Shown: positions 9,248 through 18,203 of the stretch, one piece after another
Position numbering within the stretch: the stretch's first letter is position 1
How the letters are laid out: each line of letters starts with the position of its first letter
Origin: Weissella bombi
Lineage (GTDB): Bacteria > Bacillota > Bacilli > Lactobacillales > Lactobacillaceae
Direction of reading: 5' to 3'
Assembly (NCBI RefSeq): GCF_900094835.1
Contig: NZ_FMAO01000001.1
Span: forward strand, 62,001 to 126,000
DNA length: 64,000 nucleotides
Program-made: the position numbers and the translations under genes
The notes under the pieces: generated by a model
Told to the model about the DNA's origin: nothing
Database searches by the model: none
Seen by the model: only the letters and a program-made list of their open reading frames with translations

Positions 9248-9278
9248 GGACTGGCAGACATCTGCCGGTCCTTTTTTG
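9248..9278 (+). terminator. Terminator after map
   Basis: An 11-base GC-rich arm (9248-9258) pairs with 9262-9272 around a three-base loop, followed by six T. It closes the operon that starts at 905. Confidence 0.85.
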
Positions 9279-9316
9279 TTCAAAAAATTTTCAATAAAAA
9301 AGTTTGTTATTATTTG

Positions 9317-9330
9317 AGTAAGCGTTTACA
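9317..9330 (+). promoter_or_regulatory. cre-like CcpA site before dehydrogenase gene
   Basis: AGTAAGCGTTTACA matches the cre consensus (TGNAANCGNWNNCA type) except at the first base. It is 40 bases before the start codon and may couple the dehydrogenase to carbon catabolite control. Confidence 0.55.
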
Positions 9331-9369
9331 ATATAGTGAGGGATACTTATATACAAAGGAGAATTTATT

Positions 9370-10386
9370 ATGGAAGCTCTTGTTTTGACAGATATTAAAA
9401 AATTAGAGGTTAAAGAGATTGACCGACCAAATGTTTTACCTGATGAGGTTTTGATTCATACTGCATTTGCTGGTATTTGTGGTACTGATCACGCATTGTA
9501 CGCGGGACTACCAGGTTCAACAGATGCAGTGCCACCAATTGTCTTAGGTCATGAAAATTCAGGTGTTGTCGCTGAAGTTGGGGATGCAGTAACAAATGTA
9601 AAAGTCGGTGATCGTGTGACTGTTGATCCTAACATTTATTGTGGTCAATGCAAGTTTTGCCGCACTGGACGTCCAGAATTGTGTGAGAACTTGTCAGCAG
9701 TAGGGGTAACTCGTGATGGGGGATTTGCCGATTACTTCACTGCACCAGCATCGGTCGTTTATCAAATTCCAGATAACGTGTCATTGAAATCTGCTTCAGT
9801 TGTTGAACCAATTTCATGTGCCGTTCACGGTATTAAGTTATTGAAGGTGTCTCCTTATCAAAAGGCTTTGGTTATTGGAGACGGCTTTATGGGTGAACTA
9901 TTTGTGCAATTACTACAAGCATATGGGATTCATCAAGTTGATTTAGCTGGTATCGTAGATGAAAAATTAGCTATGAATAAAGAACAATTTGGTGTTAAAA
10001 ACATTTTCAATACTAATAAGGGTGACGTCGTACCCGCAGAAGAATATGATGTTGTTGTCGAAGCAGTTGGTATGCCACAAACGCAAGAAGAGGCTATTGC
10101 AGCCGCTGCACGAGGTGTACAAGTGTTGATGTTTGGTGTTGGTGGACCGGACGCTAAGTTTGAAATGAATACTTATGATATTTTCCAAAAGCAATTAACC
10201 ATCCAAGGATCATTTATTAATCCAAATAGTTTTGAGGACTCATTGGCATTGCTTTCATCTGGTAAATTAAATGTTGAGCCATTAATGTCACATGAACTAG
10301 ACTATAAAACAGTTGACGATTTTGTGAATGGTAAGTTAGGTGTTGTTTCAAAGGCTGTTGTTAAAGTGAATGGTGAAGAAGCCTAA
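9370..10386 (+). CDS. Zinc-dependent medium-chain alcohol/polyol dehydrogenase
   Basis: 338 residues with AAAGGAG just upstream. 'GICGTDHAL' holds the catalytic-zinc Cys and the following Asp/His relay; 'GHENSG' holds the second zinc ligand. Four Cys in 'CGQCKFCRTGRPELC' bind the structural zinc. A Rossmann segment begins near 'ALVIGDGFMGEL'. In the family an alcohol or polyol is oxidised with NAD(P). It is closest in style to sorbitol or galactitol-phosphate dehydrogenases, but the substrate cannot be assigned. Monocistronic between a cre-like site and a bidirectional terminator. Confidence 0.85.
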   Translation: MEALVLTDIKKLEVKEIDRPNVLPDEVLIHTAFAGICGTDHALYAGLPGSTDAVPPIVLGHENSGVVAEVGDAVTNVKVGDRVTVDPNIYCGQCKFCRTGRPELCENLSAVGVTRDGGFADYFTAPASVVYQIPDNVSLKSASVVEPISCAVHGIKLLKVSPYQKALVIGDGFMGELFVQLLQAYGIHQVDLAGIVDEKLAMNKEQFGVKNIFNTNKGDVVPAEEYDVVVEAVGMPQTQEEAIAAAARGVQVLMFGVGGPDAKFEMNTYDIFQKQLTIQGSFINPNSFEDSLALLSSGKLNVEPLMSHELDYKTVDDFVNGKLGVVSKAVVKVNGEEA

Positions 10387-10407
10387 GCGTTTTAAATTAA
10401 TATAGTT

Positions 10408-10445
10408 AAAAAGACCAATGATTAAAAAATCATTGGTCTTTTTGT
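10408..10445. terminator. Bidirectional terminator between dehydrogenase and scrA
   Basis: Arms at about 10409-10423 and 10428-10442 pair almost perfectly, with A-tracts on the left and T-tracts on the right. It can end transcription from both convergent genes. Confidence 0.85.
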
Positions 10446-10459
10446 TATATTCAAAATTT

Positions 10460-12376
10460 TTAAGGTGTCACAATAACGAACTGATCACCATGTTGAATGT
10501 CCCCGTTACCTAGACGAGCAACGTTGTTGAAGTCAGTTGTATTTGTTACGGCTGTGATAACCGTTGTGTCATAGTCAGCTGCTGCAACCTTGTTGATATC
10601 AAAACTACCTAATTGATCACCAACATTGACGTGTTGACCTTGTGTTACGTTCGTTTCAAAAAATTCGCCCTTTAAGTTAACGGTATCGATTCCTAAGTGG
10701 ATTAGAACTTCAATCCCATCATCACCCTTAATACCATAAGCATGTTTTGTTTCATAAACGACAGTTAATGTACCTGCAATTGGTGCATAAATATTGTTGT
10801 CAGTGGGTACAATTGCACCACCTTCGCCCATTAATTTAGAAGAAAAGACATCATCATTAACTTCACTAAGATCAGTAGCGACACCTGAAACAGGAGCCAT
10901 CACAATTTTGTCAGTGTCAGTAATAACTGGAGTTGATGTGACATCATCGTTTGTAGAAGGGGCACCAACGCCATCGATAGCAGCCATTTTAGCACTGTTC
11001 TTCTTACCGTATAAGTAAGTTAGTGAGAATGCGACTATGAAAGAAACAACCTCACATAGCAAATAAGCTGGGATTGATGTTGCATTAATTGATAGGAAAC
11101 CTAAGAAACCAGCTGATCCTAGTGAAACAGCAATTACGTGCATGAAACCGGCTAGAGCAGCAGCAACACCTGAACCAATTAAGGCACAGAAGAATGGGAA
11201 CTTATACTTTAGATTAACACCGAATAGTGCGGGCTCTGTAATCCCTAGTAGGGCAGATACTGTTGCAGAAGAAGACAAACCTTTCATCTTTTTATTCTTT
11301 GTTAATGCAAAGATACCAAATGTTGCAGCACCTTGAGCAACGTTAGCCATTGAGGCAACAACGAAGATAAAATCACCATAACCAGTATGGTTTTGAGTAA
11401 AAGCACTAATTAATTGTGTTTCAATGGCAGGGAAACTTTGATGTAATCCGGTTAAGACAATTGGTGAATAAAGTAAACCAAAGATACCGGTACCAACAAA
11501 ACCAAGTGCGCCATAGATGAATACAATACCATCAGTAATACCGTCTGAAAGTAGACGCATGACAGGACCGACAACTACGAAAGTTAAAAAGCCTGTTACC
11601 ATTAATGAAATTAGTGGTGTAAAAGTAAAATCAACTGCTGATGGTAACTTTTTATGTAAGAATTTTTCAATAACTGACAGAATATAAACAGCGGCTAATA
11701 CTGGAATAACTTGATAATAATAATTATTTTGTGAGACTGCTAAACCAAAAATATCCCAATTATGATTTGCGACTAAATCTGGGGATACCATAATCATTGC
11801 CAGAGCAGCACCTAAGTATTGGTTAGCACCAAAACGTTTAGCTGCGGAAATTCCAACCAGGATTGGCATGAAAATGAATGGGGCAGCAGACATCAACTGA
11901 ATCATGGCTGATAGGCCTTTAATAGCAGGTAATGTCTCAACTAATGCTTTCGGCCCAAACAATCCCTCAGAAGTTAAGAAATTATTCAAGGCCATTAATA
12001 GACCACCGGCAACTAGGGCTGGAATGATTGGTACAAAGATATCAGATAATAGCTTAATAAAGGCCATGATAGGATTGAATTTTTTGTTATCCTGGGCCAA
12101 GTCTTTTAATTCTTCAGTTGAAACTGGTGATACATTAGCAATCTTGATTAGTTCATCGTAAACATTGTTAACATCACCAGGACCAATAATGATTTGATAT
12201 TGACCATTTGTTTTAAATGTTCCTTTAACATCATCATTATTATCTAATGCGTCTTGTTTAATTTTTCCCTCATCTTTAATAACTAAACGTAAACGTGTTG
12301 CACAGTGTGCAGCGGCAGCAAAATTGTCTTTACCGACAGCATCGACAATTTCATTAGCAACTTTTTTATGATCCAT
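10460..12376 (-). CDS. scrA: Sucrose-type PTS EIIBCA permease
   Basis: About 638 residues from the ATG at 12374-12376, which has AAGGAGTAG upstream; the longer frame to 12457 runs into the promoter and operator and is rejected. Order: EIIB (residues 1 to about 90, phospho-Cys in '[10 protein letters not shown]'), membrane EIIC (about 105-460) and a C-terminal EIIA of the glucose type with active His in '[12 protein letters not shown]'. The enzyme imports and phosphorylates a glucoside. Divergence from a GH32 sucrose-6-phosphate hydrolase with its LacI-type regulator makes sucrose the likely substrate. A cre site and an operator lie in its promoter region. Confidence 0.9.
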   Translation of the reverse strand: MDHKKVANEIVDAVGKDNFAAAAHCATRLRLVIKDEGKIKQDALDNNDDVKGTFKTNGQYQIIIGPGDVNNVYDELIKIANVSPVSTEELKDLAQDNKKFNPIMAFIKLLSDIFVPIIPALVAGGLLMALNNFLTSEGLFGPKALVETLPAIKGLSAMIQLMSAAPFIFMPILVGISAAKRFGANQYLGAALAMIMVSPDLVANHNWDIFGLAVSQNNYYYQVIPVLAAVYILSVIEKFLHKKLPSAVDFTFTPLISLMVTGFLTFVVVGPVMRLLSDGITDGIVFIYGALGFVGTGIFGLLYSPIVLTGLHQSFPAIETQLISAFTQNHTGYGDFIFVVASMANVAQGAATFGIFALTKNKKMKGLSSSATVSALLGITEPALFGVNLKYKFPFFCALIGSGVAAALAGFMHVIAVSLGSAGFLGFLSINATSIPAYLLCEVVSFIVAFSLTYLYGKKNSAKMAAIDGVGAPSTNDDVTSTPVITDTDKIVMAPVSGVATDLSEVNDDVFSSKLMGEGGAIVPTDNNIYAPIAGTLTVVYETKHAYGIKGDDGIEVLIHLGIDTVNLKGEFFETNVTQGQHVNVGDQLGSFDINKVAAADYDTTVITAVTNTTDFNNVARLGNGDIQHGDQFVIVTP

Positions 12377-12398
12377 TTTTCTACTCCTTTTGGATATT

Positions 12399-12412
12399 TG
12401 AAAGCGTTTTCT
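12399..12412 (-). promoter_or_regulatory. cre site for scrA
   Basis: TGAAAGCGTTTTCT fits the CcpA cre consensus. It lies downstream of the predicted scrA start of transcription and 23 bases before the start codon, a roadblock position. Confidence 0.75.
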
Positions 12413-12429
12413 CTTATTGCTACATACTA

Positions 12430-12457
12430 AGGATACCGCATTTTTTGTGTATGTCAA
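12430..12457 (-). promoter_or_regulatory. scrA promoter
   Basis: Reading the minus strand, TTGACA at 12457-12452 and TATCCT at 12435-12430 are separated by 16 bases. The -35 is the half of the operator that faces scrA. Confidence 0.6.
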
Positions 12458-12467
12458 TCGTTTGACA
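12452..12467. promoter_or_regulatory. ScrR operator 1 (scrA side)
   Basis: TGTCAATCGTTTGACA is a LacI-family type imperfect palindrome with a central CG. It is the exact reverse complement of operator 2 at 12518-12533. Confidence 0.8.
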
Positions 12468-12517
12468 TTAAAAATTTTAAAATTTATTAGAGGTTATATT
12501 TTAAGGAGTAATAATTG

Positions 12518-12533
12518 TGTCAAACGATTGACA
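12518..12533. promoter_or_regulatory. ScrR operator 2 (scrB side)
   Basis: TGTCAAACGATTGACA is the exact reverse complement of operator 1, with centres 66 bases apart. Its right half supplies the -35 hexamer of scrB. Confidence 0.8.
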
Positions 12534-12556
12534 TTTATTTTCATTTAACTTATTTT
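12528..12556 (+). promoter_or_regulatory. scrB promoter
   Basis: TTGACA at 12528-12533 and TATTTT at 12551-12556 are 17 bases apart. The -35 lies inside operator 2, so bound repressor would block RNA polymerase. Confidence 0.6.
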
Positions 12557-12612
12557 ATAAGTGATAGATTTTAATATAAATAACTCACTGTCACGAAAAG
12601 GAGAGCCTTATT

Positions 12613-14085
12613 ATGGCATGGACGAGAGAGCAACGTTATCGGAATTATTCAAATTATTCAACGACTTTAATTGATAATTTGGAAAAACAAGCCGCTACGT
12701 CACAATACAAACCAAAATTTCATATTAGTCCTAAATCTGGTTTATTAAATGATCCAAATGGATTTTCATTTTTTAACGGTCAATGGCATGTGTTTTATCA
12801 GGCGTTTCCTTTTGGACCAGTTCATGGGTTAAAGTCATGGGTGCATTGTGTATCTAATGATTTGGTTCATTGGCAAAATTTAGGCATAGCTTTACCAGCC
12901 GGCGGTCGTTATGATTCACATGGTGCCTATTCAGGTTCAGCTCAGGTGATTGATGATCAATTATTCTTAATGTATACCGGAAATGTTCGTACACAAGATT
13001 GGCAACGAGAAAGTTTTCAAAACGGTGCTTGGATGGACAAAGATAATCACATAACAAAATTAATGGAACCATTAATTAAGCAACCAGCTTATGTTACTGA
13101 TCATTTTCGCGACCCACAATTATTAAAAATTAATAACGAGTATTATGCATTAATTGGCGCACAGGATAAGGAAACATTAAAGGGTGAAATATCACTTTTC
13201 CAATCGAATGATTTAAAAAATTGGCATGATCAAGGCTATGTTAAACACAATTTACATGACTTAGGATTTATGGTTGAATGTCCCAATTTAGTTGATGTTG
13301 ATGGCAAAAAAGTATTAATTTTTTGTCCTCAAGGGTTACCACAAGATGAATTAAAAACGACTAATATTTATCCGAACGTTTACGCAATTGCTGATTATTT
13401 TGATTTTGAACAGAATTATTTTGAAGCAGAAAATGGTGAGATGGTACAGTTGGATGAAGGTTTTGATGTTTATGCAAGTCAAGCATTTAATGCACCAGAC
13501 GGTAATGCATATTTGATTAGTTGGATTGGGTTGCCAGAAATTGCATATCCAACGGATAAAGAGAACTGGGCCCATTGTTTAAGTATGGTAAAACAGTTAA
13601 AAATTGTTGACGGCCAGCTTTACCAGCAACCCGTTGCCGCAATGTCAAAATTACGGGATTATGAACAGGAATTACCTCAAAAGCAACGTGTATTGGTTGA
13701 AAAAGCTGGTCAACAATATGAACTACGTCTAACGTTAGGGGCAGATCAAATTGGTAATTTACTTTTGGCAAGTGATGGTACTACAGAACATGCATTACAA
13801 TTAAAATTTAATACAATAGACGGGAAATTAACCGTTGATCGGTCAAACGTTGGTGAAAAATTTGGTATTGAATTTGGTGAACAGCATCAAATTAGACTAG
13901 ATCCAAATACGCCTGTAATGCTTGATATTTTTGTTGACCATTCCGTATGTGAGATTTTTGTTAATGATGGTCAAAAGGTTTTGACTTTACGTTATTTTGC
14001 AGATAATTCGCATACAACGATTGCTTTTTCTGATGAAAACATAACTGACTACACAGGGCAATATTTTAAACTTAACGATATGTAA
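12613..14085 (+). CDS. scrB: Sucrose-6-phosphate hydrolase (GH32)
   Basis: 490 residues with AAAGGAGAG upstream. GH32 motifs: 'LLNDPNG' with the nucleophile Asp near residue 47, 'FRDPQL' (RDP, transition-state stabiliser) and 'ECPN' with the acid/base Glu. The C-terminal beta-sandwich contains 'DHSVCEIFVNDG', typical of the invertase group. The cytosolic enzyme splits sucrose 6-phosphate to glucose 6-phosphate and fructose. It is divergent from the EIIBCA gene and followed 60 bases later by the regulator gene. Length is normal for the family. Confidence 0.93.
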   Translation: MAWTREQRYRNYSNYSTTLIDNLEKQAATSQYKPKFHISPKSGLLNDPNGFSFFNGQWHVFYQAFPFGPVHGLKSWVHCVSNDLVHWQNLGIALPAGGRYDSHGAYSGSAQVIDDQLFLMYTGNVRTQDWQRESFQNGAWMDKDNHITKLMEPLIKQPAYVTDHFRDPQLLKINNEYYALIGAQDKETLKGEISLFQSNDLKNWHDQGYVKHNLHDLGFMVECPNLVDVDGKKVLIFCPQGLPQDELKTTNIYPNVYAIADYFDFEQNYFEAENGEMVQLDEGFDVYASQAFNAPDGNAYLISWIGLPEIAYPTDKENWAHCLSMVKQLKIVDGQLYQQPVAAMSKLRDYEQELPQKQRVLVEKAGQQYELRLTLGADQIGNLLLASDGTTEHALQLKFNTIDGKLTVDRSNVGEKFGIEFGEQHQIRLDPNTPVMLDIFVDHSVCEIFVNDGQKVLTLRYFADNSHTTIAFSDENITDYTGQYFKLNDM

Positions 14086-14145
14086 TGGTTATTTTTTGGT
14101 ACAATGAATAAATAAAAGTTATTTGTTCAAAAAGGATGTGCTATT

Positions 14146-15129
14146 GTGAAACCAAAATTATCAGATGTTGCTAAAGAAGCGGGTGTATCACCAACCACTG
14201 TCTCGCGAGTGATTAATAATCATGGTTATTTAAGCGCACAAACGAAGCAAAATGTTTTTGATGCAATGGAAAAGTTACATTATCAGCCAAATTCATTGGC
14301 GCGATCTTTAAAGGGGAAAAAAACACGGATTATTGGGTTGATTTTTCCTGGTATCACAAATCCGTTCTTTTCAGAATTAATTGAAAAGCTTGAAAAAAGT
14401 TTATTTTTGCAAGGCTATAAAGTTATTCTTTGTAATTCAGCAGACGATGTTGAAAAGGAACGTGATTATTTGAGAATGCTGTTAGCTAACCAAGTTGATG
14501 GTATTATTACAGGTGCCCATAATTTAGGGATTGAAGAATATCAAAATACTAATTTGCCAATTATTTCTTTTGACCGGCGTTATGTTGACAAAATGCCAAC
14601 AATTAGTAGCGATAATCTACAAGGTGGTGTTTTAGCGACACAAACCTTATACGATGCTGGTGCGCGTCAAATTTACTTTATGGGAAACCCTGACCAAAAG
14701 GGAAATCCGACTGATAAACGGTTACAAGGATATCGTCAACAAATTGAAGTGTTGGGCCTAGATAGTCATGTACTTCCAATCTATTTTGATGAAACACCAA
14801 TGATTAAACAAGCTTCTATTCGGCGTTTATTAGAAAAAGGACAAGCTGACGGTATCGTATGTGCGGACGATTTAACAGCTATTCTAGTATTACAGGTCGC
14901 AGCGATGCTCAAAATAAAGGTGCCCGATTCGCTAAAAGTTATTGGCTACGATGGTACAGATTTCATAAGAACGTATTTCCCAGATTTAACGACAATTGTG
15001 CAACCGTTAGATGATATTGTCATGATGTTAGTCAAGATGTTAATGCATAGAATTGATAATGATGAGCAACTGATTGATGAAGGAGATTTTATTTTACCAA
15101 TTTCGTTGTATCGTGGAACAACAATTTAA
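14146..15129 (+). CDS. scrR: LacI-family repressor of sucrose genes
   Basis: 327 residues, GTG start with AAAGGATG upstream. The N-terminal helix-turn-helix 'LSDVAKEAGVSPTTVSRVIN' and the hinge '(Y)QPNSLARSLKGKKT' are typical LacI/GalR. The effector domain resembles periplasmic sugar-binding proteins. Its position after scrB and the two palindromes with a central CG in the scrA-scrB interval argue that it is ScrR, repressing both transcription units until sucrose-derived sugar is present. A terminator follows. Confidence 0.9.
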   Translation: MKPKLSDVAKEAGVSPTTVSRVINNHGYLSAQTKQNVFDAMEKLHYQPNSLARSLKGKKTRIIGLIFPGITNPFFSELIEKLEKSLFLQGYKVILCNSADDVEKERDYLRMLLANQVDGIITGAHNLGIEEYQNTNLPIISFDRRYVDKMPTISSDNLQGGVLATQTLYDAGARQIYFMGNPDQKGNPTDKRLQGYRQQIEVLGLDSHVLPIYFDETPMIKQASIRRLLEKGQADGIVCADDLTAILVLQVAAMLKIKVPDSLKVIGYDGTDFIRTYFPDLTTIVQPLDDIVMMLVKMLMHRIDNDEQLIDEGDFILPISLYRGTTI

Positions 15130-15152
15130 AAATTTTAAATAGTTAATTAAGG

Positions 15153-15194
15153 GTGTCGAACCAAAGACGAAAAGCTTTGTTTCGACACTTTTTG
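15153..15194 (+). terminator. Terminator after scrR
   Basis: A 14-base arm at 15153-15166 pairs with about 15175-15188 and is followed by T-rich DNA. Confidence 0.8.
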
Positions 15195-15270
15195 TTTATT
15201 CTTTAGCATAATTTTATTGCAATTCTAAAAAGCTGGTCAGATGGAATTAGTAAATTATGTTAATTTATTG

Positions 15271-15284
15271 TGGAAGCGAATACA
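15271..15284 (+). promoter_or_regulatory. Upstream cre site of trehalose operon
   Basis: TGGAAGCGAATACA matches the cre consensus. It lies about 100 bases upstream of the promoter and is the first of two cre sites. Confidence 0.6.
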
Positions 15285-15297
15285 ATTGATTAAAAAA

Positions 15298-15355
15298 CCT
15301 GACTAGCCCGGAAAATCAACGTAAATCAAGGGTTTGTACAACCTGACTAGTCCTG
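15298..15355. promoter_or_regulatory. Direct-repeat operator candidates of trehalose operon
   Basis: CCTGACTAGCCCGG at 15298 and CCTGACTAGTCCTG at 15342 are repeats exactly 44 bases apart. The second contains the perfect palindrome GACTAGTC. A related inverted half, TAGTCAGG, lies at 15396-15403 inside the promoter. These are likely binding sites of the GntR regulator encoded next. Confidence 0.6.
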
Positions 15356-15380
15356 TTTTAAAATTGTTGATATGTCAACG

Positions 15381-15409
15381 TTGAAAACGATTTCATAGTC
15401 AGGTAGAAT
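15381..15409 (+). promoter_or_regulatory. Trehalose operon promoter with embedded cre and operator half
   Basis: TTGAAA at 15381-15386 and TAGAAT at 15404-15409 have a 17-base spacer. A cre site, TGAAAACGATTTCA (15382-15395), overlaps the -35, and the inverted operator half TAGTCAGG sits directly before the -10. Both CcpA and the specific regulator could block polymerase here. Confidence 0.75.
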
Positions 15410-15433
15410 GAACTTGTTGAAAGGGGGAAGCAA

Positions 15434-16141
15434 ATGGAAAAATATCAAAAAATCTATCAAGATTTATTGAAGGATTTGCATAATCAAGTTTATCTGCCAG
15501 GTGATTTTCTGCCAAGTGACGGTAAATTGGTGCTTCGTTATCAAGTATCACGTGAGACTGTTAGGAAAGCAGTTAAAGCTCTAGCAAGTGATGGTTATGT
15601 ACAAAGGTTACCTGGTAAGGGATCTGTCGTTTTGGATCGTAAACATTTTGTGTTTCCCGTTTCAACTCTTGAAAGTTATCGTGAAATGGTATCACAAGCT
15701 AATTTAAATGCCAGCAATGATGTCATTAGTATTGAGCCAAATGTTGAAGTTCCTGAAAAATTAACTTTATCTGATTCTTCAATGTTGGCAAGTTTAGTAG
15801 AAAGACGTCGACGAGTAGACGGTGAAGCAACTGTTTTAGATTATGATTACGTCAATCAAGAAACGGTCGCGACGGTGCCTCATGAAGCGGCGCAAAAGTC
15901 ATTGTTTGACTACTTTGAAAATCAATTAGGATTACAAATCGACTATGCAATTAAGCGAATGACAGTTGAGAAAAGCAATGCACGTGATCGTCAGCTCTTA
16001 CATGTTGATGAAAAAATGGCCATGGTTGTCATTCGTAGTGAAACCAGGTTAGCTGATAATCGTATTTTGTCATATACGGAATCACGCCATCGTGCTGATC
16101 GCTTTACAAGTGTTGAGTTTGCAAGACGACGTAAGGTTTAA
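15434..16141 (+). CDS. treR: GntR-family (HutC type) trehalose operon regulator
   Basis: 235 residues with AAAGGGGG upstream. The N-terminal winged helix includes 'YQVSRETVRKAVKALASDGY' followed by the wing 'RLPGKGSVV'. The rest is a UTRA-type ligand domain, as in TreR of Gram-positive bacteria, which senses trehalose 6-phosphate or a similar sugar phosphate. First gene of the operon, hence autoregulated. The name rests on the neighbouring trehalose-type enzymes; a maltose-type system is the alternative. Confidence 0.8.
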   Translation: MEKYQKIYQDLLKDLHNQVYLPGDFLPSDGKLVLRYQVSRETVRKAVKALASDGYVQRLPGKGSVVLDRKHFVFPVSTLESYREMVSQANLNASNDVISIEPNVEVPEKLTLSDSSMLASLVERRRRVDGEATVLDYDYVNQETVATVPHEAAQKSLFDYFENQLGLQIDYAIKRMTVEKSNARDRQLLHVDEKMAMVVIRSETRLADNRILSYTESRHRADRFTSVEFARRRKV

Positions 16142-16158
16142 CGAGAAGGAGATTATTC

Positions 16159-16647
16159 ATGTTTGGATTTGGAAAGAAAAAAGTCGCTGAAAATGATGCT
16201 AATTTATACGCACCGGTAACAGGTGAACTAATTAATTTAGAAAATGTTTCTGATCCTGTTTTCGCTGGTAAGATGATGGGCGATGGATTTGCAGTTGAGC
16301 CTAATGGTGGTGATATTGTATCGCCAGTTGCTGGTGAAGTGACACTACAACAAGGACACGCAGTTGGTATTAAGCGTGTTGATGGACTTGAAATTTTAGT
16401 TCATATCGGTATTGATACGGTGTCATTAAATGGTGCACCATTTGCTCCACAAGTAAAAGTTGGGGACATTGTTTCAGGTGGTGATACCTTGTCAGTAGTT
16501 GATTGGCAGAGTATTGAAACTGCCAAGTTACCTAAGACGACAATGGTATTAATTACTAACTCAGCAGATAAGCTAGATAACTTGACGACAAATGTTGGTT
16601 CAGTTACGGCGGGTGAACAAGTTGGTCAAGCAATTGCCATCAATTAA
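16159..16647 (+). CDS. PTS EIIA component, glucose family
   Basis: 162 residues, single-domain EIIA(Glc)-type protein. The phospho-accepting His is His82 in 'EILVHIGIDTV', and the second conserved His is His67 in 'QQGHAVG'. It receives phosphate from HPr and passes it to the EIIB domain of the protein encoded 17 bases downstream, which lacks its own EIIA. A separate EIIA gene next to an EIIBC gene is a known trehalose PTS arrangement in lactic acid bacteria. Confidence 0.9.
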   Translation: MFGFGKKKVAENDANLYAPVTGELINLENVSDPVFAGKMMGDGFAVEPNGGDIVSPVAGEVTLQQGHAVGIKRVDGLEILVHIGIDTVSLNGAPFAPQVKVGDIVSGGDTLSVVDWQSIETAKLPKTTMVLITNSADKLDNLTTNVGSVTAGEQVGQAIAIN

Positions 16648-16664
16648 TTGAGGAGGAAATACTC

Positions 16665-18179
16665 ATGGCAAAACAAGATTATGATGCATTAGCAAAGGAC
16701 ATTATCACAAACGTTGGTGGTAAAGAAAACGTTGATAAAGTTATTCACTGTATCACACGTTTACGTTTTTATTTAAAAGATGAGAAGAAGGCTGATTCAG
16801 CGGCAATTTCAGATTTAGATGGGGTTGCAGGTGCAGTTTACAATTCACAGTTGGGCCAATACCAAGTTGTTATTGGACAGGCTGTTGAAGATGTGTACGA
16901 CAAAGTTATCGATCAATTGGGTGATGATGTTGTCGATGCAGAAGCAACTGAAGCAGCGGTTGAAGCAACTGGCGGTGCCACAGGTGGTTCTAATAAACCT
17001 AAAGGATTTTTTGGCACAATTAAGTATGGATTCCAGTTGCTAATTGGTACCATTACTGGTTCAATGATGCCGGTCATTGGTTTATTGGCAGCTTCTGGTA
17101 TCTTAAAAGGATTTTTAACGTTATTTACATTTAATTTGGGTTGGATTGATGAATCATCAACCACATACCAAATTATTAATACAATGGGTGATTCAACCTT
17201 CTACTTCTTGCCTATTTTAGTTGGTTATACTGCTGCTAAGCAGTTGAAGTCGGATCCAATTATTGTCGCAGCGATTGCAGGTGTGTTAGTGCACCCAACG
17301 ATGGTTGATTTAGGTGCTAAGACTTCAAAGAATTTCACTGAGTTTTTGGGTGTAACGATGAATGCAACTTTCTTGGGGCTACCAATTCACATTCCATCTT
17401 ACACATATTCAATTTTCCCAATTATCTTTGCGGCTTGGTTAGCTCGTCCAGTTGGAAACTGGCTTAAGAAAGTTTTGCCACTAAGCCTTCGTTCAATTTT
17501 CCAGCCATTATTTACGTTATTCATTGTTTCAATGGTTGTCTTGGTCGTTGTTGGACCGGTTATCACTTTGATTTCATCAGGATTGGCAGCATTTATTAAT
17601 TGGATTGTAACGTTAAACCAAGCAATTGCTGGTTTGTTGATTGGTGGTCTTTACCAAGTATTAGTTATTTTCGGTCTACATTGGATGATTGTGCCACTTA
17701 TTTCTAACGATATTGCACAAACTGGTCATTCAGTTTTGAATGGTTTGATTAACTTTACAATGATTGCACAAGGTGCTGGTGCTTTGGCAGTCTGGGCTAA
17801 GTCAAAGATTACAAATATTAAGAGTTTGGCATTAGCTGGTGCACTATCTGGATTTGCTGGTGTTACTGAACCAGCCATGTACGGTATTAATTTGAAGTAT
17901 GGTCGTGTTTTCTGGATGGCAAACATTGGTGGTGCTGTCGGTGGTTTGATTGCTGGATTGTTTAAGGTTGATATGTTTGGTTTCACTGGTTCATGGATTG
18001 GTTTCCCATCATTCTTCTCAAAGACAAATCCAAATAACATTTGGTATTTCGTAATCGCTGGAGTTGTCACAACAGTTGTGTCATTCATCGCTGTTTACTT
18101 CTGGGGATTCAAGGATTCTGATGTAAAGGCTGCTAAGGAAGCTGAACAAAAGAATGTGTTCAAGGATGCAGTTCAATAA
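16665..18179 (+). CDS. PTS EIIBC permease, trehalose type
   Basis: 504 residues with GAGGAGG upstream. EIIB comprises residues 1 to about 85, with phospho-Cys29 in 'VIHCITRLRF'. A charged Ala/Glu/Gly-rich linker (about 92-115) precedes a membrane EIIC of about ten segments, with 'GITEPA'-like sequence 'GVTEPAMYGINL'. It would import and phosphorylate a disaccharide. With the GH65 phosphorylase and phosphoglucomutase downstream, trehalose (or maltose) is the inferred sugar. Confidence 0.88.
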   Translation: MAKQDYDALAKDIITNVGGKENVDKVIHCITRLRFYLKDEKKADSAAISDLDGVAGAVYNSQLGQYQVVIGQAVEDVYDKVIDQLGDDVVDAEATEAAVEATGGATGGSNKPKGFFGTIKYGFQLLIGTITGSMMPVIGLLAASGILKGFLTLFTFNLGWIDESSTTYQIINTMGDSTFYFLPILVGYTAAKQLKSDPIIVAAIAGVLVHPTMVDLGAKTSKNFTEFLGVTMNATFLGLPIHIPSYTYSIFPIIFAAWLARPVGNWLKKVLPLSLRSIFQPLFTLFIVSMVVLVVVGPVITLISSGLAAFINWIVTLNQAIAGLLIGGLYQVLVIFGLHWMIVPLISNDIAQTGHSVLNGLINFTMIAQGAGALAVWAKSKITNIKSLALAGALSGFAGVTEPAMYGINLKYGRVFWMANIGGAVGGLIAGLFKVDMFGFTGSWIGFPSFFSKTNPNNIWYFVIAGVVTTVVSFIAVYFWGFKDSDVKAAKEAEQKNVFKDAVQ

Positions 18180-18203
18180 TTAATTCAAATAAAGGAGTTA
18201 TAG

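Noticed and set aside
10794-12161. Plus-strand frames inside scrA
   Set aside because: They lie opposite the EIIBCA coding frame, lack ribosome sites and resemble no known protein.
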